Notes: generated by a model from the sequence alone, not told the origin. Positions 24,435-35,095 are shown, numbered from the stretch's first letter. The stretch is DNA of 64,000 bases from Serratia nematodiphila DZ0503SBS1 (GCF_000738675.1 NZ_JPUX01000001.1:1612001-1676000), one strand, 5' to 3'. Translations and numbers: made by a program.

Positions 24435-27272
24435 ATGTCGCCACTTTCAGCCGCGTTACAGGCTCAGGCACAGCAGGTTGTGCAGCGTTTTCAGGAAGTT
24501 CACGGCGCGGACTGCGCCTTTAGCGAGCAAGAGCAGTGGGTGCTGGCGTCGAGCGACTTCGTCAGCGACGCGCTGCTCGCCCAGCCGGCCTGGCTGGCGA
24601 CGCTGCGCGAACAGCCGCCGGTGCCCGGCGAGTGGCAACACTATGCCGCCTGGTTGCAGGACGAGCTGGAAGAGGTGCGCGACGAAGCGCAACTGATGCG
24701 CACGCTGCGTCTGTTTCGCCGCGAAACGCTGGTGCGAATCGCCTGGGCGCAGGCGCAGGGGCTGTGTTCGACCGAAGAAACGTTGCTGCAGCTGAGCGGG
24801 CTGGCGGAGACGCTGATCGTCAGCGCGCGCGACTGGCTGTACCAAACCTGCTGCCGCGAATGGGGCACGCCGTGCAATGGCGACGGCGTGCCGCAGCCGC
24901 TGCTGGTCCTCGGCATGGGTAAGCTGGGCGGCGGCGAACTGAACTTCTCGTCGGACATCGATCTGATCTTCGCTTACCCGGAAAATGGTCAAACCCAGGG
25001 CGGGCGGCGCGAGCTGGACAATGCTCAGTTCTTCACCCGCCTCGGCCAACGGCTGATCAAGGCGCTGGATCAACAGACCATCGACGGCTTCGTCTATCGC
25101 GTGGACATGCGGCTGCGGCCGTTCGGCGACAGCGGCCCGTTGGTGATGAGCTTTGCGGCGCTGGAGGATTACTACCAGGAACAGGGGCGCGACTGGGAAC
25201 GCTATGCGATGGTAAAGGCGCGCCTGATGGGCGGGGCGGAAGACGCCTACAGCCAGGAGCTGCGCAAAACGCTGCGGCCGTTCGTGTTCCGCCGCTACAT
25301 CGATTTCAGTGTCATCCAATCTTTGCGCAACATGAAGGGCATGATCGCCCGTGAAGTGCGGCGGCGCGGTCTGAAGGACAACATCAAGCTGGGCGCCGGC
25401 GGCATTCGCGAAATCGAATTCATCACTCAGGTATTCCAGCTGATCCGCGGCGGCCGTGAACCGGCGTTGCAGGGGCGTTCGCTGTTGCCGACGCTGCAGG
25501 CGGTGGGTGAGCTGGGGCTGCTGGAAAGTGAGCAGGTGCGGGCGCTGAGCGCCGCCTACCTGTTCCTGCGGCGGCTGGAGAACCTGCTGCAGGCGATCGG
25601 CGATCAGCAAACCCAGACGCTGCCGCAGGAGGCGCTCGATCAGGCGCGGTTGGCCTACGGCATGGGGTTGGCGGATTGGCCGGCGCTGATGGCGGCGCTG
25701 GAGGTGCATATGCAGGCGGTGCGCGCGGTGTTCGACGACCTGATCGGCGACGATAGCCCGGATGTCGGTGAAGATCCCGACTACCAGCACTACCACAGCC
25801 TGTGGCAGGACGCGCTGGAGGAGAACGAGCTGGCACCGCTGATGCCGCACCTCGACGAAGAGGGGCGCCGACAGATGCTGCGCACCATCGCCGATTTCCG
25901 CCACGACGTCGACAAGCGCACCATCGGCCCGCGCGGCCGCGACGTGCTCGATCAGCTGATGCCGCGCCTGCTGGCGGAGGTATGCCCGCGCCAGGACGCC
26001 CCGACCGCGCTGGTGCGGCTGGCGCAGCTGCTGCTCAGCATCGTCACCCGCACTACCTACCTCGAGCTGCTGGTGGAGTACCATGCGGCGCTCAGCCATC
26101 TGATCCGCCTGTGCGCCGCGTCGCCGATGGTCGCCAACCAGCTGTCGCGTTACCCGCTGTTGCTGGACGAACTGCTGGATCCGGCCACGTTGTATCAGCC
26201 GGTGGCGCTGGACGCCTACCGCAGCGAGCTGCGGCAGTATCTGCTGCGGGTGCCGGAAGACGACGAAGAGCAAAAGCTGGAGGCGCTACGCCAGTTCAAA
26301 CAGGCGCAGCAGCTGCGCATCGCGGCTGCTGATATCGCCGGCGCGCTGCCGGTGATGAAAGTGAGCGATCACCTGACTTATCTGGCGGAGGCGATCATCG
26401 ACGCGGTGGTGCAGCAGGCCTGGAGCGATATGGTGGCGCGCTACGGCCAGCCCACCCATCTGCAGGAGCGCGAAGGGCGCGGCTTTGCGGTGATCGGCTA
26501 CGGCAAGCTGGGCGGCTGGGAGCTGGGTTACAGTTCCGATCTCGATCTGGTGTTCCTGTTGGATTGCCCACCGGAGGTGATGACCGACGGCGATCGCTGC
26601 ATCGACGGCCGCCAGTTCTACCTGCGGCTGGCGCAGCGGGTGATGCATCTGTTCAGCACCCGCACTTCTTCCGGCATTCTGTATGAGGTGGACGCGCGCC
26701 TGCGGCCTTCCGGCGCTGCGGGGATGCTGGTCAGCACCGTCGAGGCGTTCGCCGACTACCAGCAAAACGAAGCCTGGACCTGGGAACATCAGGCCCTGGT
26801 GCGTGCGCGCATCGTGCATGGCGACCCGGCTCTGCATCAGCAGTTCGACGCGATCCGGCGCGAGATCCTGTGCAAAACGCGCGATGCGCAGACCCTGAAG
26901 CGTGAAGTGCGCGAGATGCGCGAAAAGATGCGCAACCATCTCGGCAACAAACAGCGCGATCTGTTTGATATCAAAACCGATGAGGGCGGCATTACCGACA
27001 TCGAATTTATCGCCCAATATCTGGTCTTACGCTATGCGCCGGGCGAACCGCGCTTGACGCGTTGGTCGGACAACGTGCGCATCTTCGAGCTGATGGCCAA
27101 TTACGACATCATGCCGGATGAAGAGGCACGCGCGCTGACCCAGGCCTATGTCACCATGCGCGACGAAATCCACCACCTGGCGCTGCAGGAGCATTCCGGC
27201 AAGGTCGGCAGCGAGCTGTTTGCCGCCGAGCGCGAGCAGGTGCGCGCCAGCTGGGCCAAATGGCTGGATTAA
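24435..27272 (+). CDS. glnE: Glutamine synthetase adenylyltransferase/adenylyl-removing enzyme
   Basis: The 945-residue bifunctional enzyme adds or removes AMP on glutamine synthetase under PII control. The two nucleotidyltransferase domains are visible as a repeat: [18 protein letters not shown] at 160-177 (adenylyl removase) and [18 protein letters not shown] near 690 (adenylyl transferase), each followed by a helical bundle. Length is that of E. coli GlnE. The start has little Shine-Dalgarno sequence, suggesting coupling or modest expression after ygiF. Confidence 0.97.
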   Translation: MSPLSAALQAQAQQVVQRFQEVHGADCAFSEQEQWVLASSDFVSDALLAQPAWLATLREQPPVPGEWQHYAAWLQDELEEVRDEAQLMRTLRLFRRETLVRIAWAQAQGLCSTEETLLQLSGLAETLIVSARDWLYQTCCREWGTPCNGDGVPQPLLVLGMGKLGGGELNFSSDIDLIFAYPENGQTQGGRRELDNAQFFTRLGQRLIKALDQQTIDGFVYRVDMRLRPFGDSGPLVMSFAALEDYYQEQGRDWERYAMVKARLMGGAEDAYSQELRKTLRPFVFRRYIDFSVIQSLRNMKGMIAREVRRRGLKDNIKLGAGGIREIEFITQVFQLIRGGREPALQGRSLLPTLQAVGELGLLESEQVRALSAAYLFLRRLENLLQAIGDQQTQTLPQEALDQARLAYGMGLADWPALMAALEVHMQAVRAVFDDLIGDDSPDVGEDPDYQHYHSLWQDALEENELAPLMPHLDEEGRRQMLRTIADFRHDVDKRTIGPRGRDVLDQLMPRLLAEVCPRQDAPTALVRLAQLLLSIVTRTTYLELLVEYHAALSHLIRLCAASPMVANQLSRYPLLLDELLDPATLYQPVALDAYRSELRQYLLRVPEDDEEQKLEALRQFKQAQQLRIAAADIAGALPVMKVSDHLTYLAEAIIDAVVQQAWSDMVARYGQPTHLQEREGRGFAVIGYGKLGGWELGYSSDLDLVFLLDCPPEVMTDGDRCIDGRQFYLRLAQRVMHLFSTRTSSGILYEVDARLRPSGAAGMLVSTVEAFADYQQNEAWTWEHQALVRARIVHGDPALHQQFDAIRREILCKTRDAQTLKREVREMREKMRNHLGNKQRDLFDIKTDEGGITDIEFIAQYLVLRYAPGEPRLTRWSDNVRIFELMANYDIMPDEEARALTQAYVTMRDEIHHLALQEHSGKVGSELFAAEREQVRASWAKWLD

Positions 27273-27349
27273 TACCTTTTTGCGGGTATTCCGGCGGTCT
27301 GTGGTAATATCTGCGCCACTAAAATTTTGTTCTTTTTTGGAGTTATCGG

Positions 27350-28780
27350 ATGAAAGTTACGCTGCCTGATTTTCGCCGCGCCGGTGTGCTGGTGGTCGGT
27401 GACGTCATGTTGGATCGCTATTGGTATGGGCCGACCAGCCGCATTTCACCGGAAGCCCCGGTGCCGGTGGTCAAGGTCGATACCATCGAAGAGCGTCCCG
27501 GCGGCGCGGCTAACGTGGCGATGAACATCGCTTCGCTGGGCGCCACTTCCCGTCTGGTGGGCCTGACCGGCATCGACGATGCGGCGCGGGCGCTGAGCGC
27601 CAAGCTGAATGAAGTCAACGTGCGCTGCGACTTCGTCTCGGTGCCGACCCATCCGACCATCACCAAGCTGCGCGTGCTGTCGCGCAACCAGCAGCTGATC
27701 CGTCTCGACTTCGAAGAAGGCTTCTCCAACGTCGATCCGCAGCCGATGCTGGAGCGCATTCAGCAGGCGCTGCCGCAGATCGGCGCGCTGGTGCTGTCCG
27801 ATTACGCCAAGGGCGCGCTCAGCCAGGTGCAGGGCATGATCCAACTGGCGCGCGCCGCCAAGGTGCCGGTGTTGATCGATCCGAAAGGATCCGATTTCGA
27901 GCGCTATCGCGGCGCGACGCTGCTGACGCCGAACCTGTCCGAGTTCGAAGCGGTGGTGGGCCACTGTAAGGATGAAGCGGAACTGGTGGAACGCGGCATG
28001 AAGCTGGTGGCGGATTTCGAGCTGTCGGCGCTGCTGGTTACCCGCTCCGAACACGGCATGACGCTGCTGCAGCCTGGCGTTGAGCCGCTGCACTTGCCGA
28101 CCCAGGCGCAGGAAGTGTTCGATGTGACCGGCGCCGGCGACACCGTGATCGGCGTATTGGCCGCCTCGCTGGCCGCCGGCAATTCGCTGGAAGAGTCCTG
28201 CTTCCTGGCTAACGCCGCCGCCGGCGTGGTGGTGGGCAAGCTCGGTACGTCTACCGTGTCGCCGATCGAGCTGGAAAACGCGGTGCGCGGCCGCGCCGAA
28301 ACCGGCTTTGGCGTGATGACCGAAGCACAGTTGAAAAACGCCGTGGCGCAGGCGCGTCAGCGCGGTGAGAAAGTGGTGATGACCAACGGCATCTTCGACA
28401 TTCTGCATGCCGGCCACGTCTCCTATCTGGCCAACGCCCGCAAGCTGGGCGATCGCCTGATCGTGGCGGTGAACAGCGACGCCTCGACCAAGCGTCTGAA
28501 AGGGGAGAAACGCCCGGTCAACGCGCTGGAGAACCGCATGATCGTGCTGGGCGCGTTGGAAGCGGTGGATTGGGTGGTGCCGTTCGAGGAGGACACGCCG
28601 CAGCGCTTGATCGCCGATATCCTGCCGGATCTGCTGGTGAAAGGCGGCGATTACAAGCCGGAAGAGATTGCCGGCAGTGCGGAGGTGTGGGCCAACGGCG
28701 GCGATGTCAAAGTGCTGAACTTTGAAGACGGTCTGTCGACCACCAACATCATCAAAGCGATCAAAGACGGGCGCGGCTAA
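27350..28780 (+). CDS. hldE: Bifunctional heptose 7-phosphate kinase / 1-phosphate adenylyltransferase
   Basis: The 476-residue enzyme makes ADP-heptose for the lipopolysaccharide core. The N-terminal ribokinase domain (about 1-318) has [17 protein letters not shown] and [14 protein letters not shown]. The C-terminal cytidylyltransferase-fold domain has [15 protein letters not shown] near 345. GGAGT lies ahead of the ATG, and a separate TAATAT -10 is seen near 27306. Confidence 0.97.
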   Translation: MKVTLPDFRRAGVLVVGDVMLDRYWYGPTSRISPEAPVPVVKVDTIEERPGGAANVAMNIASLGATSRLVGLTGIDDAARALSAKLNEVNVRCDFVSVPTHPTITKLRVLSRNQQLIRLDFEEGFSNVDPQPMLERIQQALPQIGALVLSDYAKGALSQVQGMIQLARAAKVPVLIDPKGSDFERYRGATLLTPNLSEFEAVVGHCKDEAELVERGMKLVADFELSALLVTRSEHGMTLLQPGVEPLHLPTQAQEVFDVTGAGDTVIGVLAASLAAGNSLEESCFLANAAAGVVVGKLGTSTVSPIELENAVRGRAETGFGVMTEAQLKNAVAQARQRGEKVVMTNGIFDILHAGHVSYLANARKLGDRLIVAVNSDASTKRLKGEKRPVNALENRMIVLGALEAVDWVVPFEEDTPQRLIADILPDLLVKGGDYKPEEIAGSAEVWANGGDVKVLNFEDGLSTTNIIKAIKDGRG

Positions 28781-28798
28781 CGCCGGGCAACCTAAAGA

Positions 28799-28825
28799 AC
28801 AAGGGCGCGCGGTGCGCGCCCTTGG
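28799..28825. terminator. Hairpin between hldE and ubiK
   Basis: A perfect 10-bp stem AAGGGCGCGC/GCGCGCCCTT with a 3-base loop lies between convergent genes. It has no T-run, so pausing or Rho-assisted termination is possible. Confidence 0.5.
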
Positions 28826-28831
28826 CGGGAA

Positions 28832-29107
28832 TTATTCGTCTTCCTGCTTGGCGGCCGGCGCCGCGCTCAGCTTGCTTTCCAGCTCGGCCATGCGCTGCTC
28901 CAACAGCGCCAGCTTCTCGCGGGTGCGCAACAGCACCTGAGTCTGCACGTCGAACTCTTCGCGGTTAACCAAATCCAGACGGGTCAGCTGCGACTGCAGC
29001 ACCTGACGGATTTTTTTCTCAACGTCTTCCCCGAATTCACGAACGCCTTTAGGCATGGACTCATGAACCTGGCGTGCGATTTGTTCGATTTTTTTCGGGT
29101 CAATCAT
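28832..29107 (-). CDS. ubiK: Ubiquinone biosynthesis accessory factor UbiK
   Basis: The 91-residue coiled-coil protein ([20 protein letters not shown], then [18 protein letters not shown]) matches YqiC/UbiK. It binds UbiJ and lipids to help the aerobic ubiquinone complex. It ends in a variable alanine- and acid-rich tail. It is divergent from ribB, as in E. coli. Confidence 0.95.
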   Translation of the reverse strand: MIDPKKIEQIARQVHESMPKGVREFGEDVEKKIRQVLQSQLTRLDLVNREEFDVQTQVLLRTREKLALLEQRMAELESKLSAAPAAKQEDE

Positions 29108-29257
29108 GGCGTATCCCTTTCAGAGTTTAATAGCTGCCGCTTAGTGTAATGCGAGTTGCCCGCCGGATAAACCATTAAGCGCATTCGCCGTACGTGGCCG
29201 AATTGTGCTTTTGCCAATTGCCCTGTCTACCCATTAGCGTTATAGTCATCTTGCTTA

Positions 29258-29412
29258 TTCTCAGGGCGGGGTGAAAGTCCCCACCGGCGGTAAATCACCT
29301 TCTACGGTGAAAGCCCGCGAGCGCTCAGCCAGCCTGTAAAGGCCGGTTAGAGGTCAGCAGATCCGGTGTAATTCCGGGGCCGACGGTTATAGTCCGGATG
29401 GGAGAGAGTAAC
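29258..29412 (+). ncRNA. FMN riboswitch (RFN element) of ribB
   Basis: All RFN signature blocks are present in order: TCAGGGCGGGGTGAAAGTCC, CCACCGGCGGTAAAT, AGCCCGCGAGCG, GGTCAGCAGATCCGGTG, GGGGCCGACGGTTATAG and TCCGGATGGGAGAGAG. The aptamer ends 110 bases before ribB. FMN binding is expected to lower ribB expression. Confidence 0.96.
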
Positions 29413-29417
29413 GGTAT

Positions 29418-29451
29418 CTGCCGGGCATGCGCCCGCTTGCGTTATTTTTTT
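29418..29451 (+). terminator. Riboswitch expression-platform hairpin
   Basis: CGGGC-ATGC-GCCCG followed, after CTTGCGTTA, by seven T residues lies just after the aptamer. It could be the FMN-dependent terminator. Confidence 0.6.
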
Positions 29452-29522
29452 AGCTATTGCTAGCTACTCCTCAAGATCGCCCTGGTTCTGGTAATCCATA
29501 ATTTTTAATGAGGTTTTTTACC

Positions 29523-30176
29523 ATGAATCAGACGCTACTTTCAGACTTCGGCACGCCAACAGAACGCGTTGAACGCGCGATCGACGCACTGCGCAACGGG
29601 CGCGGCGTAATGGTGCTCGATGATGAAAACCGTGAAAACGAAGGTGACATGATCTTCGCCGCGGAAACCATGACCGTTGAGCAGATGGCGCTGACTATTC
29701 GCCACGGCAGCGGCATCGTGTGCCTGTGCATCACCGAAGAACGCCGTCAGCAGCTTGAGCTGCCTATGATGGTGACCAACAACTCCAGCCAGTTCCAGAC
29801 CGCCTTCACCGTGACCATCGAAGCGGCGCAGGGCGTGACCACCGGGGTTTCCGCTTCCGATCGCCTGACCACCATCCGTGCGGCGGTGGCAGACAGCGCC
29901 AAGCCGAGCGACCTGAACCGTCCGGGCCACGTGTTCCCGCTGCGCGCGCAGCCGGGCGGCGTGCTGAGCCGCCGCGGCCACACCGAAGCGACCATCGATC
30001 TGGTTTCCATGGCCGGTTTCAAACCAGCCGGCGTGCTGTGTGAACTGACCAACGACGATGGCAGCATGGCGCATGCGCCGGAAGTGATTACCTTCGCCAA
30101 ACAGCACGACATGGTGGTGCTGACCATCGAAGATCTGGTGGCCTACCGCCAGGCGCACGAGAAAAAAGCCAGCTGA
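29523..30176 (+). CDS. ribB: 3,4-dihydroxy-2-butanone 4-phosphate synthase
   Basis: The 217-residue enzyme turns ribulose 5-phosphate into the four-carbon unit of riboflavin. Catalytic motifs are [11 protein letters not shown] (about 33-43), [14 protein letters not shown] and GHTEATIDL (about 153-161). The start at 29523 matches E. coli and has GAGG eleven bases ahead; an earlier in-frame ATG at 29508 is not conserved. It is controlled by the upstream FMN riboswitch. Confidence 0.97.
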   Translation: MNQTLLSDFGTPTERVERAIDALRNGRGVMVLDDENRENEGDMIFAAETMTVEQMALTIRHGSGIVCLCITEERRQQLELPMMVTNNSSQFQTAFTVTIEAAQGVTTGVSASDRLTTIRAAVADSAKPSDLNRPGHVFPLRAQPGGVLSRRGHTEATIDLVSMAGFKPAGVLCELTNDDGSMAHAPEVITFAKQHDMVVLTIEDLVAYRQAHEKKAS

Positions 30177-30197
30177 TAGCCAGCCGCTTTCAACGAT

Positions 30198-30226
30198 AAA
30201 AAAGCCGCGTAAAGCGGCTTTTTTTG
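30198..30226. terminator. Bidirectional terminator between ribB and phosphatase
   Basis: AAGCCGC-GTAAA-GCGGCTT has A and T runs on opposite sides. Confidence 0.9.
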
Positions 30227-30229
30227 TGG

Positions 30230-31762
30230 CTAGCGTTTTGACAGGCGTTCGCCGATGCGGCTGGCATAATTCATCACATGGAAGGTGTAGTTCTCCTCCA
30301 CCGTGCCCTGGAACAGATGGGCCCAGGGGCCGATGGCGTAGATGCCGAGATCTTCCCCGCCGTGCGTCTCGCTGTTCAGCGGCACCAGCGCCGGCTGAAT
30401 AAAGTCGGGCGCGGTGGCCTGTTCCATGGTTAATGCCGGGCGCTCGGTCAGCGGGATTGTGCCGCCGGGGCCGTTGGCGAAGCCGACGGTGGTGTAGGGC
30501 TTGCCGTCGCTGCCCAGCCGCGGTTTGCCGTCGACGCCGACGGAAATGCCGAGGATAGGATTGCCGCGCTTGGCATAGCCGGCGATGGTCAGCGTGTGGC
30601 TGTGATCGCCGGTCACGATCACCAGCGTGTCGTCCAGATTGACCTTATCGATGATGGTTTTCACCGCTTCGTTCAGCGCGACCGCGTCGCTCAGCGTGCG
30701 GTAGGCATTGCCGTTATGGCTGCCGTGATCGACGCGCCCGCCCTCCACCAACAGCAGGTAGCCTTCGGGATTCCTGGCCAGAATATCGATGGCCTTGCCG
30801 GTCATTTCCGCCAGTGAGGGTTCTCCCGCCGCGTCTTGCCGCCGGTCGTGCTCGAAGTTCATGTGCGACGGTTCGAACAGAGCCAGCAGATGGTCGACGT
30901 TGCCCGGTTCGATTTTGTCGAACTGCGCCTGATTCCAGACGTATTGCCCGCGCTCGCCGTAGCGTTGCAGCCAGGCCTGCGTCAGGTCGCGTCCGTCCTT
31001 TCTGGCGCCTTTCTTGCCGGGATATTCCGGATCGCTCACGCTGTCGGGCAGGAAGTTGGCGCGCCCGCCCCCCATCGCCACGTTCAGGCCGTTGCCGTAC
31101 TTCATTTCCACCAGCTGGCGCGCGATGTCGCGGCAGCCTGCGGCCAGGGCGTCCGCCGGCATTTTGGCGTCAGACTCCCAGTCGCGGTTGGCGATATGGG
31201 CATAGGTGGCGCCCGGCGTGGCGTGGGTAATGGTGGCGGTCGTCACGGCGCCGGTGGACATGCCGAGCGTTGCGGCCATCTCCCACAGCGTGGTGACGGC
31301 CTTGGTTTGCTGATCCTCGCAGTTGTTGAGGGTAGCCGTATGGTTGAGGCCCATCAGATCGTTGATGGTTTTGACGCCGGTGGTCATCGCCACCGCGCTG
31401 GGCGCAGAGTCGGTGATTTGGGCGTCGGCGGAATAGGTTTTGGCCGCCGCCAAATAGGGGAAGGCCTCCCAGGCCAGCACGTTGGATTCGCCATCCACGC
31501 CGCGCTGCTGCCCTTCAAAAATGCGAGCGGCGGTCACGGTGGAAAAACCCATACCGTCGCCGACCACCAGAATGACGTTTTTGGCGCGGTTGGTGTTTGG
31601 CGTTTGCTTCAGCCGCTGTTGCAGCTGAGCTTGCGCCTGAAGGAAGTAAGGATCTTCGCGCTGCGTCAGCTGCGCGTTGTCCGCCGCGCCGGTGGTTGCC
31701 GTCCAGCCGGCGAGTAAGAACATGGAAAGCGCCAGGCGGGTTGCCAGTGTGAGTCTGAACAT
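30230..31762 (-). CDS. Periplasmic alkaline phosphatase, animal-like subfamily
   Basis: The 510-residue secreted phosphomonoesterase has a signal peptide (about 1-26, ending TTGAA). Metal and catalytic motifs are GDGMGFSTVTAARI (about 68-81), DSAPSAVAMTTGVKT with the nucleophile serine, HATPGATYAH, EGGRVDHGSHNGNAYR, DHSH and ETHGGEDLGIYA. Several of these, notably GDGMG-STVTAARI and ETH-GED, are closer to animal alkaline phosphatases than to E. coli PhoA, so phoA is not used as a symbol. AAGGAGG precedes the ATG. No clear pair of Pho boxes is seen upstream. It occupies the site where E. coli has zupT. Confidence 0.92.
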   Translation of the reverse strand: MFRLTLATRLALSMFLLAGWTATTGAADNAQLTQREDPYFLQAQAQLQQRLKQTPNTNRAKNVILVVGDGMGFSTVTAARIFEGQQRGVDGESNVLAWEAFPYLAAAKTYSADAQITDSAPSAVAMTTGVKTINDLMGLNHTATLNNCEDQQTKAVTTLWEMAATLGMSTGAVTTATITHATPGATYAHIANRDWESDAKMPADALAAGCRDIARQLVEMKYGNGLNVAMGGGRANFLPDSVSDPEYPGKKGARKDGRDLTQAWLQRYGERGQYVWNQAQFDKIEPGNVDHLLALFEPSHMNFEHDRRQDAAGEPSLAEMTGKAIDILARNPEGYLLLVEGGRVDHGSHNGNAYRTLSDAVALNEAVKTIIDKVNLDDTLVIVTGDHSHTLTIAGYAKRGNPILGISVGVDGKPRLGSDGKPYTTVGFANGPGGTIPLTERPALTMEQATAPDFIQPALVPLNSETHGGEDLGIYAIGPWAHLFQGTVEENYTFHVMNYASRIGERLSKR

Positions 31763-32084
31763 GAATTCCTCCTTGGTGAGACGTAATTCCCATCGCGCGA
31801 CGGCGTTGCCTGCTCCCGTCGGCAGAGGAGGAGTGTATAGATTCTGTTAACAAAAAATACATAAATTGTTCACAAATTGGATCTGTGTGGCAGTAATGTC
31901 ATGCTATTCACTGATATTATTAATTTATTGAAATATATGATTTTTTTATCTTTCTGCGGACCGGCGTATTTCTCTACTTTTAATTCAAATTTATTGAATA
32001 TCTTCATCACGGTTATCCGGCTGTGTTGGTGCGGCAAAGCGCGTAATGTAGCGGCATAGCACAATTTGAACTAAGGATCCCTTT
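31763..32084. promoter_or_regulatory. AT-rich divergent intergenic region (phosphatase / ygiD)
   Basis: The 322 bases carry strong Shine-Dalgarno sequences for both flanking genes and a T/A-rich middle (31850-31990) able to hold promoters. Leftward TATACA near 31834 is a possible -10 for the phosphatase. Short open frames here lack ribosome-binding sites. Confidence 0.4.
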
Positions 32085-32867
32085 ATGAACACCTCTCGTA
32101 TGCCGGCACTGTTTCTTGGCCACGGTAGCCCGATGAACGTGCTGGAAGACAACCGTTACACCCGGGCATGGCGTGCGTTGGGGGAGTCATTGCCGCGCCC
32201 GAAGGCGATCGTGGCGGTTTCCGCGCATTGGTATACCCGCGGCACTGCGGTCACCGCGATGGAAAAACCCAAAACCATTCACGACTTTGGCGGGTTCCCG
32301 CAGGCGCTGTTTGATACCCGCTATCCGGCGCCGGGCTCTCCCGCGCTGGCCGCGCAGCTGCAGCAAATTCTGGCGCCGGTGCCGGTAACGGCGGATCTCG
32401 GCGAGTGGGGATTGGATCACGGCACCTGGGGTGTCCTGATCAAGATGTATCCCGATGCTGACATTCCGGTGGTGCAGCTCAGCGTCGACGGCACGCAGCC
32501 GGCGGCCTATCACTATGAGCTGGGCCGCAAACTCGCCGCGCTGCGGGACGAGGGCGTGATGATCGTCGCCAGCGGCAACGTGGTGCACAACCTGCGCATG
32601 GTGAAATGGCAGGGCGATACCAGCGCCTACCCGTGGGCGGAATCATTCAATAACTTTGTCCGGGATAACCTGCGTTATCGGGGCGATAACCATCCGCTGG
32701 TGGATTTCATGCGCCATGAGGGGGCGGCGCTGTCGAATCCGACGCCGGAACACTATCTGCCGTTGCTGTATGTGCTCGGCGGCTGGGATGGAAAAGAGGC
32801 CATCAGCGTGCCGATCGACGGTATCGAAATGGGGGCGCTTAGCATGCTGTCGGTGCAGGTGGGCTAA
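32085..32867 (+). CDS. ygiD: 4,5-DOPA-extradiol-dioxygenase YgiD
   Basis: The 260-residue LigB-type non-haem dioxygenase opens DOPA to a betalamic-acid precursor in E. coli YgiD. Metal ligands are in FLGHGSPMN (about 10-18), SAHWYTRG (about 46-53) and GNVVHNLR (about 164-171), with DHGTWGVL before. AAGGA lies ahead of the ATG. It is followed by a terminator shared with ygiC. Confidence 0.94.
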   Translation: MNTSRMPALFLGHGSPMNVLEDNRYTRAWRALGESLPRPKAIVAVSAHWYTRGTAVTAMEKPKTIHDFGGFPQALFDTRYPAPGSPALAAQLQQILAPVPVTADLGEWGLDHGTWGVLIKMYPDADIPVVQLSVDGTQPAAYHYELGRKLAALRDEGVMIVASGNVVHNLRMVKWQGDTSAYPWAESFNNFVRDNLRYRGDNHPLVDFMRHEGAALSNPTPEHYLPLLYVLGGWDGKEAISVPIDGIEMGALSMLSVQVG

Positions 32868-32868
32868 A

Positions 32869-32899
32869 GAAAAAACGCCAGTCAGAGACTGGCGTTTTT
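32869..32899. terminator. Bidirectional terminator between ygiD and ygiC
   Basis: AACGCCAGTC-AGA-GACTGGCGTT has A and T runs. Confidence 0.92.
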
Positions 32900-32915
32900 A
32901 CCTTCAGTGGTGCGA

Positions 32916-34076
32916 TCAGCCGAGGATGGTGTGCGGATAGAAGCGCGACAGATCCTGCGTGATCAGTTCGCGATCTTCGCGCAGGCCGATGCCGCAAGGT
33001 TGATCGTTCACCAGCCAGCTGCCGATCAGCGTGTAGCTGTCTTCGAACTTCGGCAGCGGATGGAACTGTTGCACGATCATGCCTTCTTCGCCGTACGGCC
33101 CATCGACGCGCGCCACTTCCTGACCGTTTTCGACGATCTGGATATTGGCGCCTTCGCGCGAGAACAGCGGTTTGGTGACGTAATGATCCATCGGCGGATG
33201 ATCGTCTTGCGCGAAATAAGCCGGCAGCAGGTTAGGGTGGTTCGGGAACATTTCCCACAGCAGCGGCAGCAGCGCCTTGTTGGAGATGATGCTTTTCCAG
33301 GCCGGCTCCAGCCAGCGCACGCCGGCGTCTTCCAGCTTGGTGGAGAACATCTCGCGCAGCATGAATTCCCACGGATAGAGCTTGAACAGGTTACCGATCA
33401 CCTGATCCTGCAGATCGGTGAATTGACCTTTCTCGCCAAGGCCAATCTCTTCCATGAACAGGAACTCGGTCGGCAGACCGGCTTCCTGCGCGCAGTCCTG
33501 CAGATATTGCACCGTGCCGCGATCTTCTTCGCTGTCCTGGCAGCAGGCCAGATGCAACAGGCCGAAGCCGTGATGCGCTTTCAGCTCGGCGAAACGCTCG
33601 ATCAGCTTCTCCTGCAGGCTGTTGTATTGATCCGATTGCGGATCCAGCTTGCCGGCATTGATCTGATCTTCCAGCCACAGCCACTGGAAGAAGGCCGCTT
33701 CATACAGCGAGGTCGGCGTGTCGGCGTTGTTCTCCAGCAGCTTCGGCGGGTTGACGCCGTCGTAGGCCAGATCGAGACGCGAATACAGCGACGGCTGGTT
33801 GGTGCGCCAGGAGCTGCGCACGAACTCCCAGGTGTGTTTCGGGATGCAGAACTTGGCCATCAGCTCGTCGCTGCCGACCACTTTCTCCACCACCTGCAGG
33901 CACATCTGATGCAGCTCGACGGTGGCGCTTTCGATCTCTTCAATCTGCGCCAGCGTGAACTGGTAATAGGCGTCTTCACACCAGTACGGCTCGCCGTACA
34001 TGGTGTGGAAACGAAAACCGAACTCGGTCGCTTTTTCACGCCAGTCCGGGCGCTCGGTAATAGCAATACGTTTCAT
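32916..34076 (-). CDS. ygiC: Glutathionylspermidine synthase-like ATP-grasp protein YgiC
   Basis: The 386-residue product resembles the C-terminal synthetase half of Gss. ATP-grasp features are [19 protein letters not shown], the ligand loop [18 protein letters not shown] and [11 protein letters not shown] near 330. E. coli YgiC lacks detectable glutathionylspermidine synthase activity, so substrate is open. It follows ygiB by three bases on the same strand. Confidence 0.93.
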   Translation of the reverse strand: MKRIAITERPDWREKATEFGFRFHTMYGEPYWCEDAYYQFTLAQIEEIESATVELHQMCLQVVEKVVGSDELMAKFCIPKHTWEFVRSSWRTNQPSLYSRLDLAYDGVNPPKLLENNADTPTSLYEAAFFQWLWLEDQINAGKLDPQSDQYNSLQEKLIERFAELKAHHGFGLLHLACCQDSEEDRGTVQYLQDCAQEAGLPTEFLFMEEIGLGEKGQFTDLQDQVIGNLFKLYPWEFMLREMFSTKLEDAGVRWLEPAWKSIISNKALLPLLWEMFPNHPNLLPAYFAQDDHPPMDHYVTKPLFSREGANIQIVENGQEVARVDGPYGEEGMIVQQFHPLPKFEDSYTLIGSWLVNDQPCGIGLREDRELITQDLSRFYPHTILG

Positions 34077-34079
34077 GCA

Positions 34080-34742
34080 TCAACCGCCCATGCTGCGAGA
34101 GCCGGAGTTGGAGGTGGCGCTGCTGCGCTGCATGCTGGTCTGCTTGGCCACGGTCTCGCCGAAGCCACCGCGGGTAACGGTATTGGTGACCGCAGGCTTC
34201 GGCGCCATGGCGGTTTTCGGCACCGTCATGGTGCGGCCGCCGGCGGTGGCCGGGCCGTAGCTCTTGCCGCTGGCGTCGACAAACTTGCCGTTCGCCGGGC
34301 TGGCGGCATTCTTGGAGGTGAACAGCGGCTGCTGCGCGAAGCCGGAACCGCCCATCAGGCGACCCATCATGTAGCCCGCCATCAGCGGCATCCAGAAGCT
34401 GCCGCTGCTTTGTGATTCCGCCGCCATGCCGGCCTGTGCCGGAGCCTGGGTACACTGCGCTTCGCCGAACTCGGCGACGCAGTCTTCGCGGGTGGCGTAT
34501 TTCGGCGCGGTTTTCGCGGCTTCTTTCAGGGCATTGTTATAGGCGGTCGTGCACTGCTCGCTCATCGAAGGATTGGCGCGCGAACAGTCATCGGCATTCT
34601 GATACAGGGAGACCGTTTCATCGCTCTTCTCGCAGCCGGCCAGCATAAAGACAGCGCCGATCGCCAAGGCCACGGGCGCGACACGGTAGCTGCGCCAGGA
34701 TTTGCGGAACGTCTCTTGGTTGATGTTTTTTGTCCGTTTCAT
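34080..34742 (-). CDS. ygiB: DUF1190 lipoprotein-like YgiB
   Basis: The 220-residue product matches E. coli YgiB: a basic N-terminus ([14 protein letters not shown]), a signal segment with lipobox-like [16 protein letters not shown] (C near 38), paired cysteines (DDCSR, EQCTT, EDCVAEF, AQCTQ) and a glycine- and serine-rich C-terminus ending SRSMGG. The start at 34742 fits E. coli; an upstream in-frame ATG is ignored. It forms an operon with ygiC. In E. coli ygiBC follow tolC; here the dha genes lie between. Confidence 0.93.
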   Translation of the reverse strand: MKRTKNINQETFRKSWRSYRVAPVALAIGAVFMLAGCEKSDETVSLYQNADDCSRANPSMSEQCTTAYNNALKEAAKTAPKYATREDCVAEFGEAQCTQAPAQAGMAAESQSSGSFWMPLMAGYMMGRLMGGSGFAQQPLFTSKNAASPANGKFVDASGKSYGPATAGGRTMTVPKTAMAPKPAVTNTVTRGGFGETVAKQTSMQRSSATSNSGSRSMGG

Positions 34743-34913
34743 CGTTATCAATCCCATCATGCGGGCTGTTTTCGCCCTTTCCCAGTAGTGGCGCTAAGGA
34801 TAGGGGAAACATGGTCAAAATTAAAGCTGAAACGCCCGCAGAATCCACTCTTTACGCAGTTATACGTTGGGGTGTGCGCCAGTTCGCTTTCGCGGCGAAA
34901 AAACGCGCGTTAG

Positions 34914-34930
34914 CGTTTCATCATGAAACG
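34914..34930. promoter_or_regulatory. 17-bp palindrome 1 upstream of gldA
   Basis: CGTTTCAT-C-ATGAAACG is a perfect dyad, centred at 34922. It pairs with the related palindrome at 34946-34962, 32 bases centre to centre (three helical turns). TATGAT at 34938-34943 lies between them and could be a -10, so the arrangement looks like a repressed or activated promoter for gldA-dhaKLM. Confidence 0.6.
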
Positions 34931-34945
34931 TTGTCGCTATGATGA

Positions 34946-34962
34946 TGTTCCATAATGGAACA
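34946..34962. promoter_or_regulatory. 17-bp palindrome 2 upstream of gldA
   Basis: TGTTCCAT-A-ATGGAACA is a perfect dyad. Together with palindrome 1 the pattern is GTTyCAT-N-ATGrAAC. The binding protein is unknown; DhaR or a fold-symmetric repressor are candidates. Confidence 0.6.
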
Positions 34963-35020
34963 AAAATCGCGTGGCTCGCCAGGCGGGCGGCAGGCGCTCA
35001 TAGTCGAAGCACAACAACAA

Positions 35021-35038
35021 GCCGGCGGCGAAGCCGGC
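35021..35038. repeat. Inverted GCCGGC repeat in the gldA leader
   Basis: GCCGGC-GGCGAA-GCCGGC can form a short hairpin 58 bases before gldA. No T-run follows. Confidence 0.35.
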
Positions 35039-35095
35039 GCGTCATCACCTGATATCTGAACGTTACCATCGCCAACTCCCTACAAGGATCCGGTT

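Noticed and set aside
24456..26273. Open frame of about 600 codons opposite glnE
   Set aside because: Same reasoning: no ribosome-binding site and a low-complexity composition (Q, R, H, L).
31834..31875. PhoB boxes upstream of the alkaline phosphatase
   Set aside because: CTGTTAA and TTGTTCA are present but 22 bases apart, not the 11-base repeat of a Pho box.
34811..34942. 43-codon plus-strand frame with AGGGG ahead of its ATG
   Set aside because: The product has no recognisable features, and the frame contains palindrome 1 of the gldA control region; conservation data would be needed.
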